Shown here piece by piece: positions 15,921-24,096 of a stretch of DNA of 36,377 nucleotides. Numbering within the stretch: the first letter of the stretch is position 1; the number at the start of each line of letters is the position of its first letter. Position numbers and translations under genes: made by a program. Source of the DNA: Kamptonema formosum PCC 10802 (GTDB lineage: Bacteria; Cyanobacteriota; Cyanobacteriia; Cyanobacteriales; Oscillatoriaceae); contig NZ_KB235948.1 of NCBI RefSeq assembly GCF_000332335.1, positions 5,879,692 through 5,916,068 on the forward strand. The letters are read 5' to 3'. The notes beneath the pieces were generated by a model, which saw nothing but the letters and a program-made list of their open reading frames with translations, ran no database searches and was not told where the DNA came from.

Positions 15921-15990
15921 CCTCGTTCCTCGTTCCTCGTTCCTCGTTCCTCGTTCCTCGTTTCTCGTTCCTCGTTCCTCGTTCCTCTTT
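15921..15990. repeat. heptanucleotide tandem repeat (CCTCGTT)n
   Basis: Ten consecutive 7-bp units of CCTCGTT (GAACGAG-type on the other strand), two of them with one change, lie 25 bases upstream of the SMP-30-like start. Such heptamer tandem repeats are known from cyanobacteria as STRR sequences. A CCCCTCTCCGCAAGCGGAGAGGGGG hairpin follows at about 16000-16025. Confidence 0.9.
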
Positions 15991-16048
15991 CCTCCTGTCC
16001 CCCCTCTCCGCAAGCGGAGAGGGGGTTAGGGGGTGAGGTTCTTCTTCC

Positions 16049-16414
16049 TTACAAATCGCTCGGCGTCAATTTGCTCTCATTGATGCGCTCCACCCAAGCT
16101 TCATTGCTGTCAACCGTCAGAACAATGCGCTTGTAAGGATTGTCCTTCAATTCCAGAGTCAAATAATCTTTATCTCGGGTCACATACCAAAACTCCTTGC
16201 CTCTTTTGCTATAATAGGTTCCCGCCTTAATCACCCCGGGCAAAAAAGTCCCCGGAGCGCGGATTTCGGCCCAGTCACTTTGGGGTTCATCGGAGGTGAC
16301 TCGTTCGATGCGGTCGAGGGGGATGTGAAACGTTTTATCAAAGGTAAACGCCAGCAACTGCTCGAACCATTCCAGCTCGATCAGAAATTGGTTGCCTGCA
16401 ATAGAGAGATTCAC
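16049..16414 (-). CDS. small conserved protein, possible PH-like fold
   Basis: This is a 121-aa soluble protein. It starts MNLSIAGNQFLIELEWFEQLLAF and is strand-rich: FHIPLDRIERVTSDEP, then an IRAPGTFLPGVIKAGTYYSKRGKEFWYV stretch and DYLTLELKDNPYKRIVLTVDS. The pattern (an IPLDRIxxV strand, then GxxLPGxxxxGTYY, then a final helix) resembles bacterial PH-like proteins, but the family is not certain. It uses a GTG start: the codon at 16414 is preceded by a perfect AGGAGG (16421-16426) at six bases, which settles the start. It lies upstream of and co-directional with the SMP-30-like gene, about 150 bases away. Confidence 0.85.
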   Translation of the reverse strand: MNLSIAGNQFLIELEWFEQLLAFTFDKTFHIPLDRIERVTSDEPQSDWAEIRAPGTFLPGVIKAGTYYSKRGKEFWYVTRDKDYLTLELKDNPYKRIVLTVDSNEAWVERINESKLTPSDL

Positions 16415-16511
16415 TGTCAGCCTCCTGAGGTAGGGTTGGGGTGCGGTTCGCGTGTTCGATGGCTCCTTGGAAGCTGGCCTTCGAGAGCGGAGCGCACCCT
16501 ACTGCTGAAGG

Positions 16512-16614
16512 TATAGCAGTTCTAAATGATTTGCGCAACCGCGCTTGGCCCAGAAACCCGGTTACTTTAAGAAACCGGGTTTCTCAGTACCTGACTAATA
16601 TGAGAGGCGCTATA
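16512..16614. mobile_element. MITE-like element, 103 bp, TATAGC termini
   Basis: TATAGCAGTTCTAAATGATT at the left and TATGAGAGGCGCTATA at the right flank a GAAACCCGGTTACTTTAAG palindrome. It is the same family as 2542-2638. It ends five bases before the histidine kinase stop codon, so the palindrome may also terminate that gene. Confidence 0.65.
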
Positions 16615-16618
16615 GCAT

Positions 16619-19405
16619 TTAATTTTTAACCTTTAATTGAGCCAGAGAAGCGATAGCCTCCGCCAACTTGGCTGACTCAACCGGCTTGGGGACATGCATG
16701 TGGAAGCCAGCCGCAATTGCCCGCCGGCGCTCCTCTTCCCTAGCATAGGCAGTCAGAGCCAGAGCGGGGATTTCGCCGCCGAGTTCAATCTCCAAATCCC
16801 TAACTTTGCGGATCAGGGTGTAGCCATCCTCCACCGGCATGCCAATATCGCTGACCAAAACATCCGGAACCTTGCGCGCCAGGGCTGCAATCGCCTCACC
16901 GGCACTCCCCACAGCCGTCACTTCAGCCCCGTACTGTTCCAGCACCACAGTCAGCACTTCGCGGATGTCAGGTTCGTCATCAACCACAAGCACCCGCAAG
17001 CCGGTGAGAGAGCGAGAAAAAGAGGGGGTGAGGGAGTGAGAGGGGGAATTTTTCCCGTTTCCCTGTCGCCCTCTCTCCCCTAAACTCGCGCTCTTCAGGA
17101 GAGGCAGGCTGACCGTAAAAGTTGCCCCTCTCCCGACTCCGCCACTTTCCGCGCAGACGCTGCCGCCGTGCAATTCCACCAAGTGGCGGACGATCGCCAA
17201 ACCGAGTCCGAGACCGCCGTATGCCCGAGTGTTAGAGCTGTCAGCTTGGCGGAAAAGATCGAAGACATGGGGGAGAAACTCAGGGCTGATACCGCAGCCG
17301 GTATCGCTGACTCCGATTTGGGCGCACGAGCCGGCACAAGAGAGCCGAACCTCGACGCGCCCGCCACTGGGAGTAAACTTGATCGCATTGGAAAGCAAAT
17401 TCCAAACTACTTGCTGCAAGCGCTCCGCATCGCCCAAAACCGGCCTGACCGAGACATCCAGCGCCGGGGTCACAGAGATAGATTTCGCCTCAGCCGCCAG
17501 CCGCACTGACTCAATAGCGGCATTAATCCCAGCCGCCAAATCGGTTGGCTGAGCGTTGAGGACTATCTTGCCTTTAATAATTTGCGAGATATCCAAAATA
17601 TCATTAACAAGTTGCGCCTGCAACTGCGCGTTGCGCTCAATCGTGTGCAAACCGTGAGCGAGCTTCTTTTCATCGAACTTCTGGTTGAGGAGCAGCCGGA
17701 CCCAGCCCAGAATTGCGGTCAGGGGCGTGCGCAGTTCGTGAGAGAGAATAGCCAGGAACTGATCTTTCATGCGGTTCGATTCCTCAGCTTGGGCGCGCGC
17801 CGCTTGCTCGCGAATCAGCTGGGCGCGTTTCTCCTCAGCCTGACGCATTTCGGTAATGTCGCGAATCACAACCAGGGCATATCGGGGCGACCCCTCTTTG
17901 TCAAACTCCGGAACCGCGCGAGACTGATAGGTGCGCAGTCCGTCCGCCGTCAAATTTCGATATTCAATCTCTTGTTTTTGGCCGGTTTCAAAGACCTTGC
18001 GCATCGTTTCGTTCCAGAGCCGGCACAGCTCTTCTGGCTGCCCCAGTTCTTCACTCCTCTTGCCAATAAAGGTTTCTGCCGGCATTCCCGTAAGCCGCTC
18101 CACCTCTGGATTCACATAAACGTAACGGTGATCCCTGTCCAAACGCATCACTAAATCCGGCGTATTTTCAATCAGCGCCTTAAATTCCTGCTGGCTGCGG
18201 TGCAGCGTTTCGGAAGCTTGTACGCGCTCGGTAATGTCCGCCATCGAGCCCAGCATTTGCACCGGCTGCCCTTTTTCATCGTGAGCGATAAACCCCCGGT
18301 CAATCACCTGCGCGTAGGAATTGTCAGCTCGGCGAAAGCGGTACTCATCCGACCAGATTTCCCCACCGCTGTCGATCGCATCGTGAATGCCCTTGACGAC
18401 TCTCTCCCGGTCCTCCGGGTGGATGCGCTCGCACCACCAATTCGCGTCGATTTCTACTGCCCCCGCACTGTAGCCAAACAGCGTCTCGAGATTTTCATTC
18501 CACATCACTTTATTGGTGACCAAATCCCAGTCCCAGATCGCCTCTTTTGTCGCCCGCGACAGCTGCCGGTAGCGCGTCTCACTTTTGCGCAACGCCTCCA
18601 AAGTGCGCGTCCGCTCCGTGATATCCTGAACCACAGCCAGGAAATAGTCCACTGAGCCTGACCGGCTGCGAACGCACTGCACGGTGATGCTGGCCCTGAT
18701 TAGCTGGCCATTTTTGCCGACAAACCGCTTCTCCATCGAATAGCCCTCGCTCTCACCCGCCAAAACCCGGTTGAACTGCTGCAAGTCCGCTTCCAGATCC
18801 TGCGGGTGAGTGATTTCCGGCCAAGTCACTTGCACCAGCTCCTGACGGGAGTAGCCCAACATATCGCACAGCCGGTCATTGAATTCCAGCCAGCCAAACT
18901 CTGGCGAGGTGATGGCGATTCCGATGGGAGACAGGTTGAAATAGCTGCGCAGAGCGGATTCGCTGCGGCGCGCCCCCCCGGCGGCACCGCTGCCCTCCCC
19001 TGTGTCCCGCTGCTGACTTTCGCCCACAGATTCCCCATCCTCCAGCTCACCCACCGCTTCAGCCCGCCCCTGGGATTGGGGGAGCCCCCCAATCGCCCGC
19101 GACACCCACAGCCCCTCCAGCACAAATAGGGCCAGCCCCAAGTTTTGCCCCGGAGTGTGAGCCAGTGGCCAATTCGTAGGAGTCAGGAACCAGCAGTCGA
19201 TCGCCACAGCCGCCAGAACAGTGGCCAGCGACCCCCCGGCCCAGCCTCCAGACCGGGCGCTCGCCATCACCCCGGCAAAAAACAGCAGAAAAGGGCTTTC
19301 TATTGCAATCTTTGGGGCGAGCGCCAGATCGAGCAGCGATATGAGCGTGACTAGCAGTATCGGAACTGCGTAAGGATGCAATTGGGAGGGCCTGAGTTTC
19401 AGCAT
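16619..19405 (-). CDS. hybrid sensor histidine kinase/response regulator with DUF4118 and three PAS domains
   Basis: This 928-aa hybrid signalling kinase has, in order: a DUF4118-type membrane module (about 10-110, several helices, as in KdpD); a Gly/Ser/Glu-rich linker; three PAS domains (about 150-268, 275-395 and 402-525), each ending in a DITE-type motif; HisKA with phosphoacceptor His556 in LSHELRTPLTAIL; HATPase with N box NLLSNAIKFTPSGG, G1 VSDTGCGIS and G2 GGLGLGLAIVRHL; and a C-terminal receiver with Asp853 in VLVSDIGMP and Lys in HVPKPVE. The input signal is unknown; no DNA-binding output domain is present. No cognate gene is adjacent. An Arg/Ser-rich low-complexity stretch joins the kinase and receiver. 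Confidence 0.95.
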   Translation of the reverse strand: MLKLRPSQLHPYAVPILLVTLISLLDLALAPKIAIESPFLLFFAGVMASARSGGWAGGSLATVLAAVAIDCWFLTPTNWPLAHTPGQNLGLALFVLEGLWVSRAIGGLPQSQGRAEAVGELEDGESVGESQQRDTGEGSGAAGGARRSESALRSYFNLSPIGIAITSPEFGWLEFNDRLCDMLGYSRQELVQVTWPEITHPQDLEADLQQFNRVLAGESEGYSMEKRFVGKNGQLIRASITVQCVRSRSGSVDYFLAVVQDITERTRTLEALRKSETRYRQLSRATKEAIWDWDLVTNKVMWNENLETLFGYSAGAVEIDANWWCERIHPEDRERVVKGIHDAIDSGGEIWSDEYRFRRADNSYAQVIDRGFIAHDEKGQPVQMLGSMADITERVQASETLHRSQQEFKALIENTPDLVMRLDRDHRYVYVNPEVERLTGMPAETFIGKRSEELGQPEELCRLWNETMRKVFETGQKQEIEYRNLTADGLRTYQSRAVPEFDKEGSPRYALVVIRDITEMRQAEEKRAQLIREQAARAQAEESNRMKDQFLAILSHELRTPLTAILGWVRLLLNQKFDEKKLAHGLHTIERNAQLQAQLVNDILDISQIIKGKIVLNAQPTDLAAGINAAIESVRLAAEAKSISVTPALDVSVRPVLGDAERLQQVVWNLLSNAIKFTPSGGRVEVRLSCAGSCAQIGVSDTGCGISPEFLPHVFDLFRQADSSNTRAYGGLGLGLAIVRHLVELHGGSVCAESGGVGRGATFTVSLPLLKSASLGERGRQGNGKNSPSHSLTPSFSRSLTGLRVLVVDDEPDIREVLTVVLEQYGAEVTAVGSAGEAIAALARKVPDVLVSDIGMPVEDGYTLIRKVRDLEIELGGEIPALALTAYAREEERRRAIAAGFHMHVPKPVESAKLAEAIASLAQLKVKN

Positions 19406-20076
19406 ATTCTGGACTTATTTTTTTAACGGGTGGGCCGTGAAGCACTTTAGGAATTGGGTGCGGGCTATAAATGCGTTTTTTCTAGTTTAAAATCCCTTCC
19501 CAGCCGATCCCTGCTGCGTTTGCGTAGGGTGCCACTCAGCGGTATCGCCTATTTTTGTCAGCTGCTTCTCAAGAAGCTTGACTTGCTAGCAGTGACTGCT
19601 GGAAGCGGTTCTTTTCCCCTCAATATACCTGTTTTGAGGGCATTTGTGTGTGAATCTTTAACCTTTTTTCCCCCCTCCCCCCGCTTTTGGCCGGCAGCCC
19701 GCAGTCACCTTCAACGCCAGTCCAGGCAGCAGCGGGGAAAGTGGAAACCCGGAAGCCGTCATATCGCGTCCGGCTGCAGCGATTTCTTTAACTGTAGGGG
19801 TGGAGCGACCTGAAATATTTGCTGATCAGCAAATATCGCCAATCGACCCGCAACTCCCATACAAAAACCGTATTAACGTAAATTCGGAGAGGGGGTGCCG
19901 GCCCTGCCGGCTCGCTTGCAGGAGGAGCGCCCCCAGTCAGTGCCGGCCTCGAACATAGGGTGAGGAAATCGGGTCGGGTATCCGCCCTGCCGGCGCGCCT
20001 GAGGTTGGGCACAATAGAACTGTAAATACCACCCGCTCCCTGTCCGTCAGCTATACCACTCCCACAAGGTAACAGC
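19406..20076. other. gene-free stretch between divergent genes
   Basis: No convincing gene is seen between the kinase start and the 2TM gene start. It contains the 22-bp perfect palindrome at 19815-19836 and GGTGCCGGCCCTGCCGG-type low-complexity DNA. Promoters for both divergent genes should lie here, but none is clear enough to call. Confidence 0.6.
19815..19836. promoter_or_regulatory. perfect 22-bp palindrome, candidate operator
   Basis: ATATTTGCTGA is followed directly by its exact complement TCAGCAAATAT. A loop-free perfect dyad of this length is typical of a dimeric regulator site rather than a hairpin terminator. It lies 410 bases upstream of the kinase start and 240 upstream of the 2TM gene. 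I did not notice a second copy. Confidence 0.45.
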
Positions 20077-20601
20077 ATGATTTCTTCCGAAAACCTTAAC
20101 AAACCCGACAAGCCAGCTCCTGACGCCCCCATCGCGCCCTCATACAGCCAAGAAGATGTCCAGCAAATCCTGCATCTGGCGCTGGCGCGTCAAGAGCAAA
20201 GCGGCGAAATGTCCCGCGCCCAGATGCTAGAGATCGCCTCCGACTTGGGCATCACTCCAGACGCTCTTCAGGCGGCAGAAAAAGAGTGGGTCGCCCGACA
20301 GGGTGAATTCCAGCAGCGCCAGGTGTTTGACACCTACCGGCGCAGCCAATTGAAGGAGCACTTAGTCAGGTATTCCATCGTCAACTCTTTCCTCGTGCTT
20401 CTCAACCTGGCATCAACGCACGACCTTTCCTGGTCCCTGTACATTCTGCTGGCGTGGGGGCTGGGACTCGCGCTACAAGGCTGGAAAACCTACCAAACCG
20501 AAGGCGAAGAGTACGATCGCGCCTTCCAGCGGTGGCGCGTCAAGCAACAGCTGGGGCAATCCTTCACCACCCTAGTGAACAAGTGGATAAAGCCCCAGTA
20601 A
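20077..20601 (+). CDS. 2TM domain-containing protein
   Basis: This is a 174-aa protein. A disordered Pro-rich start is followed by a helical SHOCT-like stretch (YSQEDVQQILHLALARQEQSGEMSRAQMLEIASDLGITPDALQAAE). The 2TM domain comes next, with two membrane helices at about residues 105-120 and 124-141 (VNSFLVLLNLAS and LYILLAWGLGLALQGWK), then a charged tail. 2TM domains occur fused to or near histidine kinases, which fits its position divergent from the hybrid kinase, but a functional link is inference. AAGG precedes the ATG. It converges on recJ, with a shared hairpin between them. Confidence 0.85.
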   Translation: MISSENLNKPDKPAPDAPIAPSYSQEDVQQILHLALARQEQSGEMSRAQMLEIASDLGITPDALQAAEKEWVARQGEFQQRQVFDTYRRSQLKEHLVRYSIVNSFLVLLNLASTHDLSWSLYILLAWGLGLALQGWKTYQTEGEEYDRAFQRWRVKQQLGQSFTTLVNKWIKPQ

Positions 20602-20646
20602 TATCTATTTTGGATGCCCGGATGCATGGATTTTGGAGCAAAGCTT

Positions 20647-20679
20647 AGAAACCGGGTTTCTTGAAGAAACCCGGTTTCT
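20647..20679. terminator. bidirectional terminator-like palindrome
   Basis: A perfect 16-bp inverted repeat (AGAAACCGGGTTTCTT and its complement) with a one-base centre lies exactly between two convergent genes, 46 bases after one stop and 7 before the other. It is the same palindrome family as inside the MITE-like elements. Confidence 0.6.
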
Positions 20680-20685
20680 TCCCCG

Positions 20686-22911
20686 TCACAGGGGCGGGTT
20701 CCCCCTCTCACCAGACAGCCGGCGCAACTCCTCACTCAGCTTCTGAATCCGCTGATTCAGGCTCTCAATCTCACCGTCTTTCTGCTTGAGCTGCTGCTCT
20801 CTCTCCAAAATTATCTGATTTTTATCCGCTATCTCCAGAGCGCTGAGCGCCGCATTAATCAGGTTCTCAAACCCGGATTGAGACACATCAACTTCCGCCG
20901 CATCCTCACGCCTTTTCCCCAAAAGACCGACTTGCTTGCCCCGCTGAACGGCTAAAACTTCCCCCTCCGCATTCTTAATTCTCAATTCCGGCGCGGACTC
21001 GCTCGGGTACAGGGCGCAGGTATAGGGGCGCTTGCTATAATAAAACTCTGCCTTCAAAAGCGGGGGGGGCTGCACCGGCACCGGCGCTGTGCCGGCAATC
21101 GGAAGTCGCGCCCCCACCAACTCTAGCTCAATATTCGTATTGCCATTCCAAGTATTTTCTCGCAGCTGGTAGGCGACATCCAGACGCACCGGCAGGGGAA
21201 AATAATCGCCCCAGCGCCACGCCACCGCCCCGATTCTAGCCGGCAGCACCCCATCACCGGCATCTTGAGCGAGCGTCAGTTTGATGTGCCCCTTGCCCAC
21301 CATTCGCTGCTCGATGACTCGCACAAAAGGCGTCCAGAACACCGGCTCGCGGTTTTCAATGCCGCAAGGCTGCAAAACATCTATCTGCCGGTAGAGATCG
21401 GGAGTGATGTCAGAGAAATTGAGTGGGGCGTCAATCTCCACCAGGGGTTTGAGGTGTGCCGGTTCGAGACAGCGGTGAGCGAAGGCGCTGAGGCGGCGGC
21501 GAAAGGCATCCAGGTTGCCGGCGGGCAAAGAAAATCCGCCGGCGGCGCGGTGACCGCCATATTTTCCCAGCAAGTCATCGCAGGACTGCAGCGCCTCAAA
21601 GACGTGGAATTCCGGGATGCCCCGCGCCGAACCGCGAATCTGGCCCTCGGCCTCCGGAGTGCCAATAAACACCGGCACCCCGTAGCGCTCCACCAGACGG
21701 GAGGCGACAATGCCAATCACGCCGTGGTGCCAGTTGGGCTGGACCGCAACCAAGACGCGCTCTTCGAGCAAGTCGATCTGGCTGCTCTCCACCCAAGCGA
21801 TCGCTTGCTGTTCAATTTCCTCACACAGCTGCTGGCGGCGCTCGTTAATTTGCTCGCACTGCATCGCCCGCTCCAGCGCCAGGGCCATATCATCGGTGGT
21901 CAGCAGTTCAATAACGATTTGCGGGTCGCCAATTCGGCCCACGGCGTTTATCCGAGGGCCAAGGCGAAAGCCGATATCTTCTGGTTTGAGGGTTTTTTTG
22001 CCGGCGGGTCCGGAGCCGGGATTGGGGGATTTGGGGATATCTTGCCCGTTGGCTCCCTGTTCCCGAGCGACGACACCGGCGACTTGGATCAGCGCCTGGA
22101 TGCCGGCGAGTTTGGATTGGGGCAGCTGGCGCAATCCCAGTTTCACCCAGCGCCGGTTGACGCCCGTCAGGGGAGCCAAATCGGCTATCGTGCCCAGAGT
22201 CATCAGCTCTCGCAGGGGGGAGACGAGTCCTTGGATTTTGTTGAGCTGCTGGGCGAGGGTAATCGCCAGGATGTAGGCGACGCCGACGCCGGCGAGTCCG
22301 CGATAGGGGGAGCCCTCCCGAATCAGTTTGGGGTTGAGGATGGCGTTCGCGGGGGGGAGTTCCGGCGGGATGTCGTGGTGATCGGTGACGATGACGCTGA
22401 TGCCCAGCTCGCGGGCTCTGCGGATGGGTTCGTGCGCGGAAATGCCGTTGTCTACGGTTAGGATCAGTTTGACGCCTTCGCTGTGGAGTTCTTCGACAAT
22501 GCGCAGGTTGATGCCGTAGCCTTCTTTCATGCGGCTGGGGATAGCGTAATCGGCGCGAGCGCCCAACCTCCGCAGCGCCCGCAGCAGCAGGGCGGTGCTG
22601 GTCATGCCGTCGGCGTCGTAGTCGCCGCAGATGGCGATTTTTTCCCCGGAAGCGATGGCTGTTTGCAATAATTCCAGGCTTTTTGCCAGGTCGGGGAATT
22701 CCCCCACCGGCGGGGGCAGGGTTAGGGAGTCGGGGTTTAAATAGGCTTGCGCCTCGGAAGGTGTGGGTATGCCCCGGTTCAGCAGCACCTGAGCCAGCAC
22801 CGGCATCACGCCAGCTGCCGCCGCCAGCTGCTCGGCGAGTTCTGGCTGTGCGGGGAAAATCCGCCACCGCTGGTTAGGCAGCCGGTTGTTGCGAGGGGGC
22901 TGGGGGCTCAT
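20686..22911 (-). CDS. recJ: single-stranded-DNA-specific exonuclease RecJ
   Basis: This 5'-3' single-strand exonuclease acts in recombination and mismatch repair and is 741 aa from the chosen start. The DHH phosphoesterase motifs are visible: CGDYDADGMTSTALL at about 95-109, TVDNG, and TDHHD near 176-180. A DHHA1 region follows (VLVAVQPNWHHGVIGIVASRL, then GKYGGHRAAGGFSL). The C-terminal OB-like part is followed by a coiled-coil tail (about 40 residues, EREQQLKQKDGEIESLNQRI) common in cyanobacterial forms. The frame opens at 22944 (MESLYHRQVP), but ATG 22911 has AGGTG upstream and is preferred. Pro/Gly-rich DNA inside gives long false frames on the other strand. Confidence 0.94.
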   Translation of the reverse strand: MSPQPPRNNRLPNQRWRIFPAQPELAEQLAAAAGVMPVLAQVLLNRGIPTPSEAQAYLNPDSLTLPPPVGEFPDLAKSLELLQTAIASGEKIAICGDYDADGMTSTALLLRALRRLGARADYAIPSRMKEGYGINLRIVEELHSEGVKLILTVDNGISAHEPIRRARELGISVIVTDHHDIPPELPPANAILNPKLIREGSPYRGLAGVGVAYILAITLAQQLNKIQGLVSPLRELMTLGTIADLAPLTGVNRRWVKLGLRQLPQSKLAGIQALIQVAGVVAREQGANGQDIPKSPNPGSGPAGKKTLKPEDIGFRLGPRINAVGRIGDPQIVIELLTTDDMALALERAMQCEQINERRQQLCEEIEQQAIAWVESSQIDLLEERVLVAVQPNWHHGVIGIVASRLVERYGVPVFIGTPEAEGQIRGSARGIPEFHVFEALQSCDDLLGKYGGHRAAGGFSLPAGNLDAFRRRLSAFAHRCLEPAHLKPLVEIDAPLNFSDITPDLYRQIDVLQPCGIENREPVFWTPFVRVIEQRMVGKGHIKLTLAQDAGDGVLPARIGAVAWRWGDYFPLPVRLDVAYQLRENTWNGNTNIELELVGARLPIAGTAPVPVQPPPLLKAEFYYSKRPYTCALYPSESAPELRIKNAEGEVLAVQRGKQVGLLGKRREDAAEVDVSQSGFENLINAALSALEIADKNQIILEREQQLKQKDGEIESLNQRIQKLSEELRRLSGERGNPPL

Positions 22912-24096
22912 TGCAGGCACCTGTCTGTGGTAAAGGGATTCCAATTCGTTTCCATCCCGTTTCCGGGATTTAGCTGGCCAAAAATCTTTTCCTCCTGCAA
23001 CCTGCTGAAATCATTGTCGCATTGATATGGGCTTCTTTGCACAGCCGGGATGCTCCCTCCAATTCTACCCAATCTTGGTGAGAAGCAGGCTGCGGCGCGG
23101 CAGTGAGGGGGCTGCTGTTATAGCAGCAGCCACTTAGGGCGCGGACATTAATGCTATGGCGCATCATGGCATGGCGCATCATGGCATGGCGGATCGTGGG
23201 AGACTCACAGATGCATGCCCAATACGATGATGCCCAATACGGTGATGCCCAGTGCCCCACTCCCGCCGCAATGCCCATGTCCTACACTAACTGTATATTG
23301 CGATACTTTGCTATTTTTTTTGAGGAGTGGCTTTGATTTTAGAGCCTTACTGACAGGACTTGCGCCGCCTTCCTGCCGGCGGTTTCGGTGTGTCCGGCGC
23401 AGGTATTGCTTTGGGAGAGCGCCGGGGCGTTCGCACAGATTTCTCTGGCAAGCTCGGACACACAATTGCACTTGCCGGTATCGCTTCTCTCTTGACGAAA
23501 AACCTGCTTTGTTGTATGGCGCGGCAGCCCTGTCGCGGGGGCGTGGCAGAAACCCCATTTCTTTTGTCCCAGCAACAGTCGGCTCTTTTGCCTGCAAAAC
23601 CTGTTATTATTTAATATAATTTTGATTTTTCTGGCTGTTCATGACGGCGGCTGTTGGGGTTGAGGGGCTGCGCCAGCGGTTGCTTTCAAACCCGGCCCGC
23701 ATTGAGGTCTTTCGCCCCCCCACCCCCCCCGAATGGGGGAATAGCATGAAGTCCTTCTGACAGAGCTTTTCACCGCTTCTGGGGCCTAGAAAGCTGAAGT
23801 CTTCAGTGCCAGCCTGTCTGGTCGGGGTGGGGGGTGTAACACTCACCCCCGTCGGGGGGGGGGAGTGAGGGGGTGAAGTCCTGAGTGCAAACTGCTGTCA
23901 CCGGTGCCTTGAGGGAGCCGGTGAGGGGTGCCTAATTTTAGTAAGTTTTGCTCAGAGTTACCCTCTCCTAACAGTGCGGCAGAAAAGGGATGAACTGCCC
24001 CAAAATCGGGAAACCTGGCGATTTGGCTTAAACCCTCGACAATGTGTGATAAAGATAAGAAAATAATAAATCCTCTTTGGCGGGCATGACTAGCGC
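22912..24096. other. gene-free stretch with short tandem repeats
   Basis: Several short open frames on both strands lack ribosome sites, recognisable domains or plausible composition, so no gene is called. The stretch holds 15-bp tandem repeats (23153-23260) and runs of C or G (for example around 23710 and 23854). A CACTCACCCCC/GGGGGGAGTGAG hairpin occurs near 23840-23870. The promoter of the gene at 24097 should be within the last 100 bases, where AT-rich DNA precedes it. Confidence 0.6.
23153..23260. repeat. two adjacent 15-bp tandem repeats
   Basis: The unit ATGGCGCATCATGGC is repeated about 2.7 times from 23153. After a short spacer, GATGCCCAATACGGT is repeated about three times up to 23260. 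Both are imperfect and non-coding. Confidence 0.75.

Noticed and set aside
15897-16013. Longer N-terminus for the SMP-30-like protein
   Set aside because: The extra residues translate the heptamer array (RNEERGT repeats); ATG 15896 has a better upstream sequence and precedes the hydrophobic leader.
19788-20132. 114-aa minus-strand frame upstream of the 2TM gene
   Set aside because: It overlaps the start of the supported 2TM gene and the palindrome, and has no ribosome site or recognisable domain.
22970-23619. Several 80-134 aa open frames in the gap after recJ
   Set aside because: They overlap each other on both strands, include short tandem repeats, have odd composition (Cys/Arg-rich) and no start signals.
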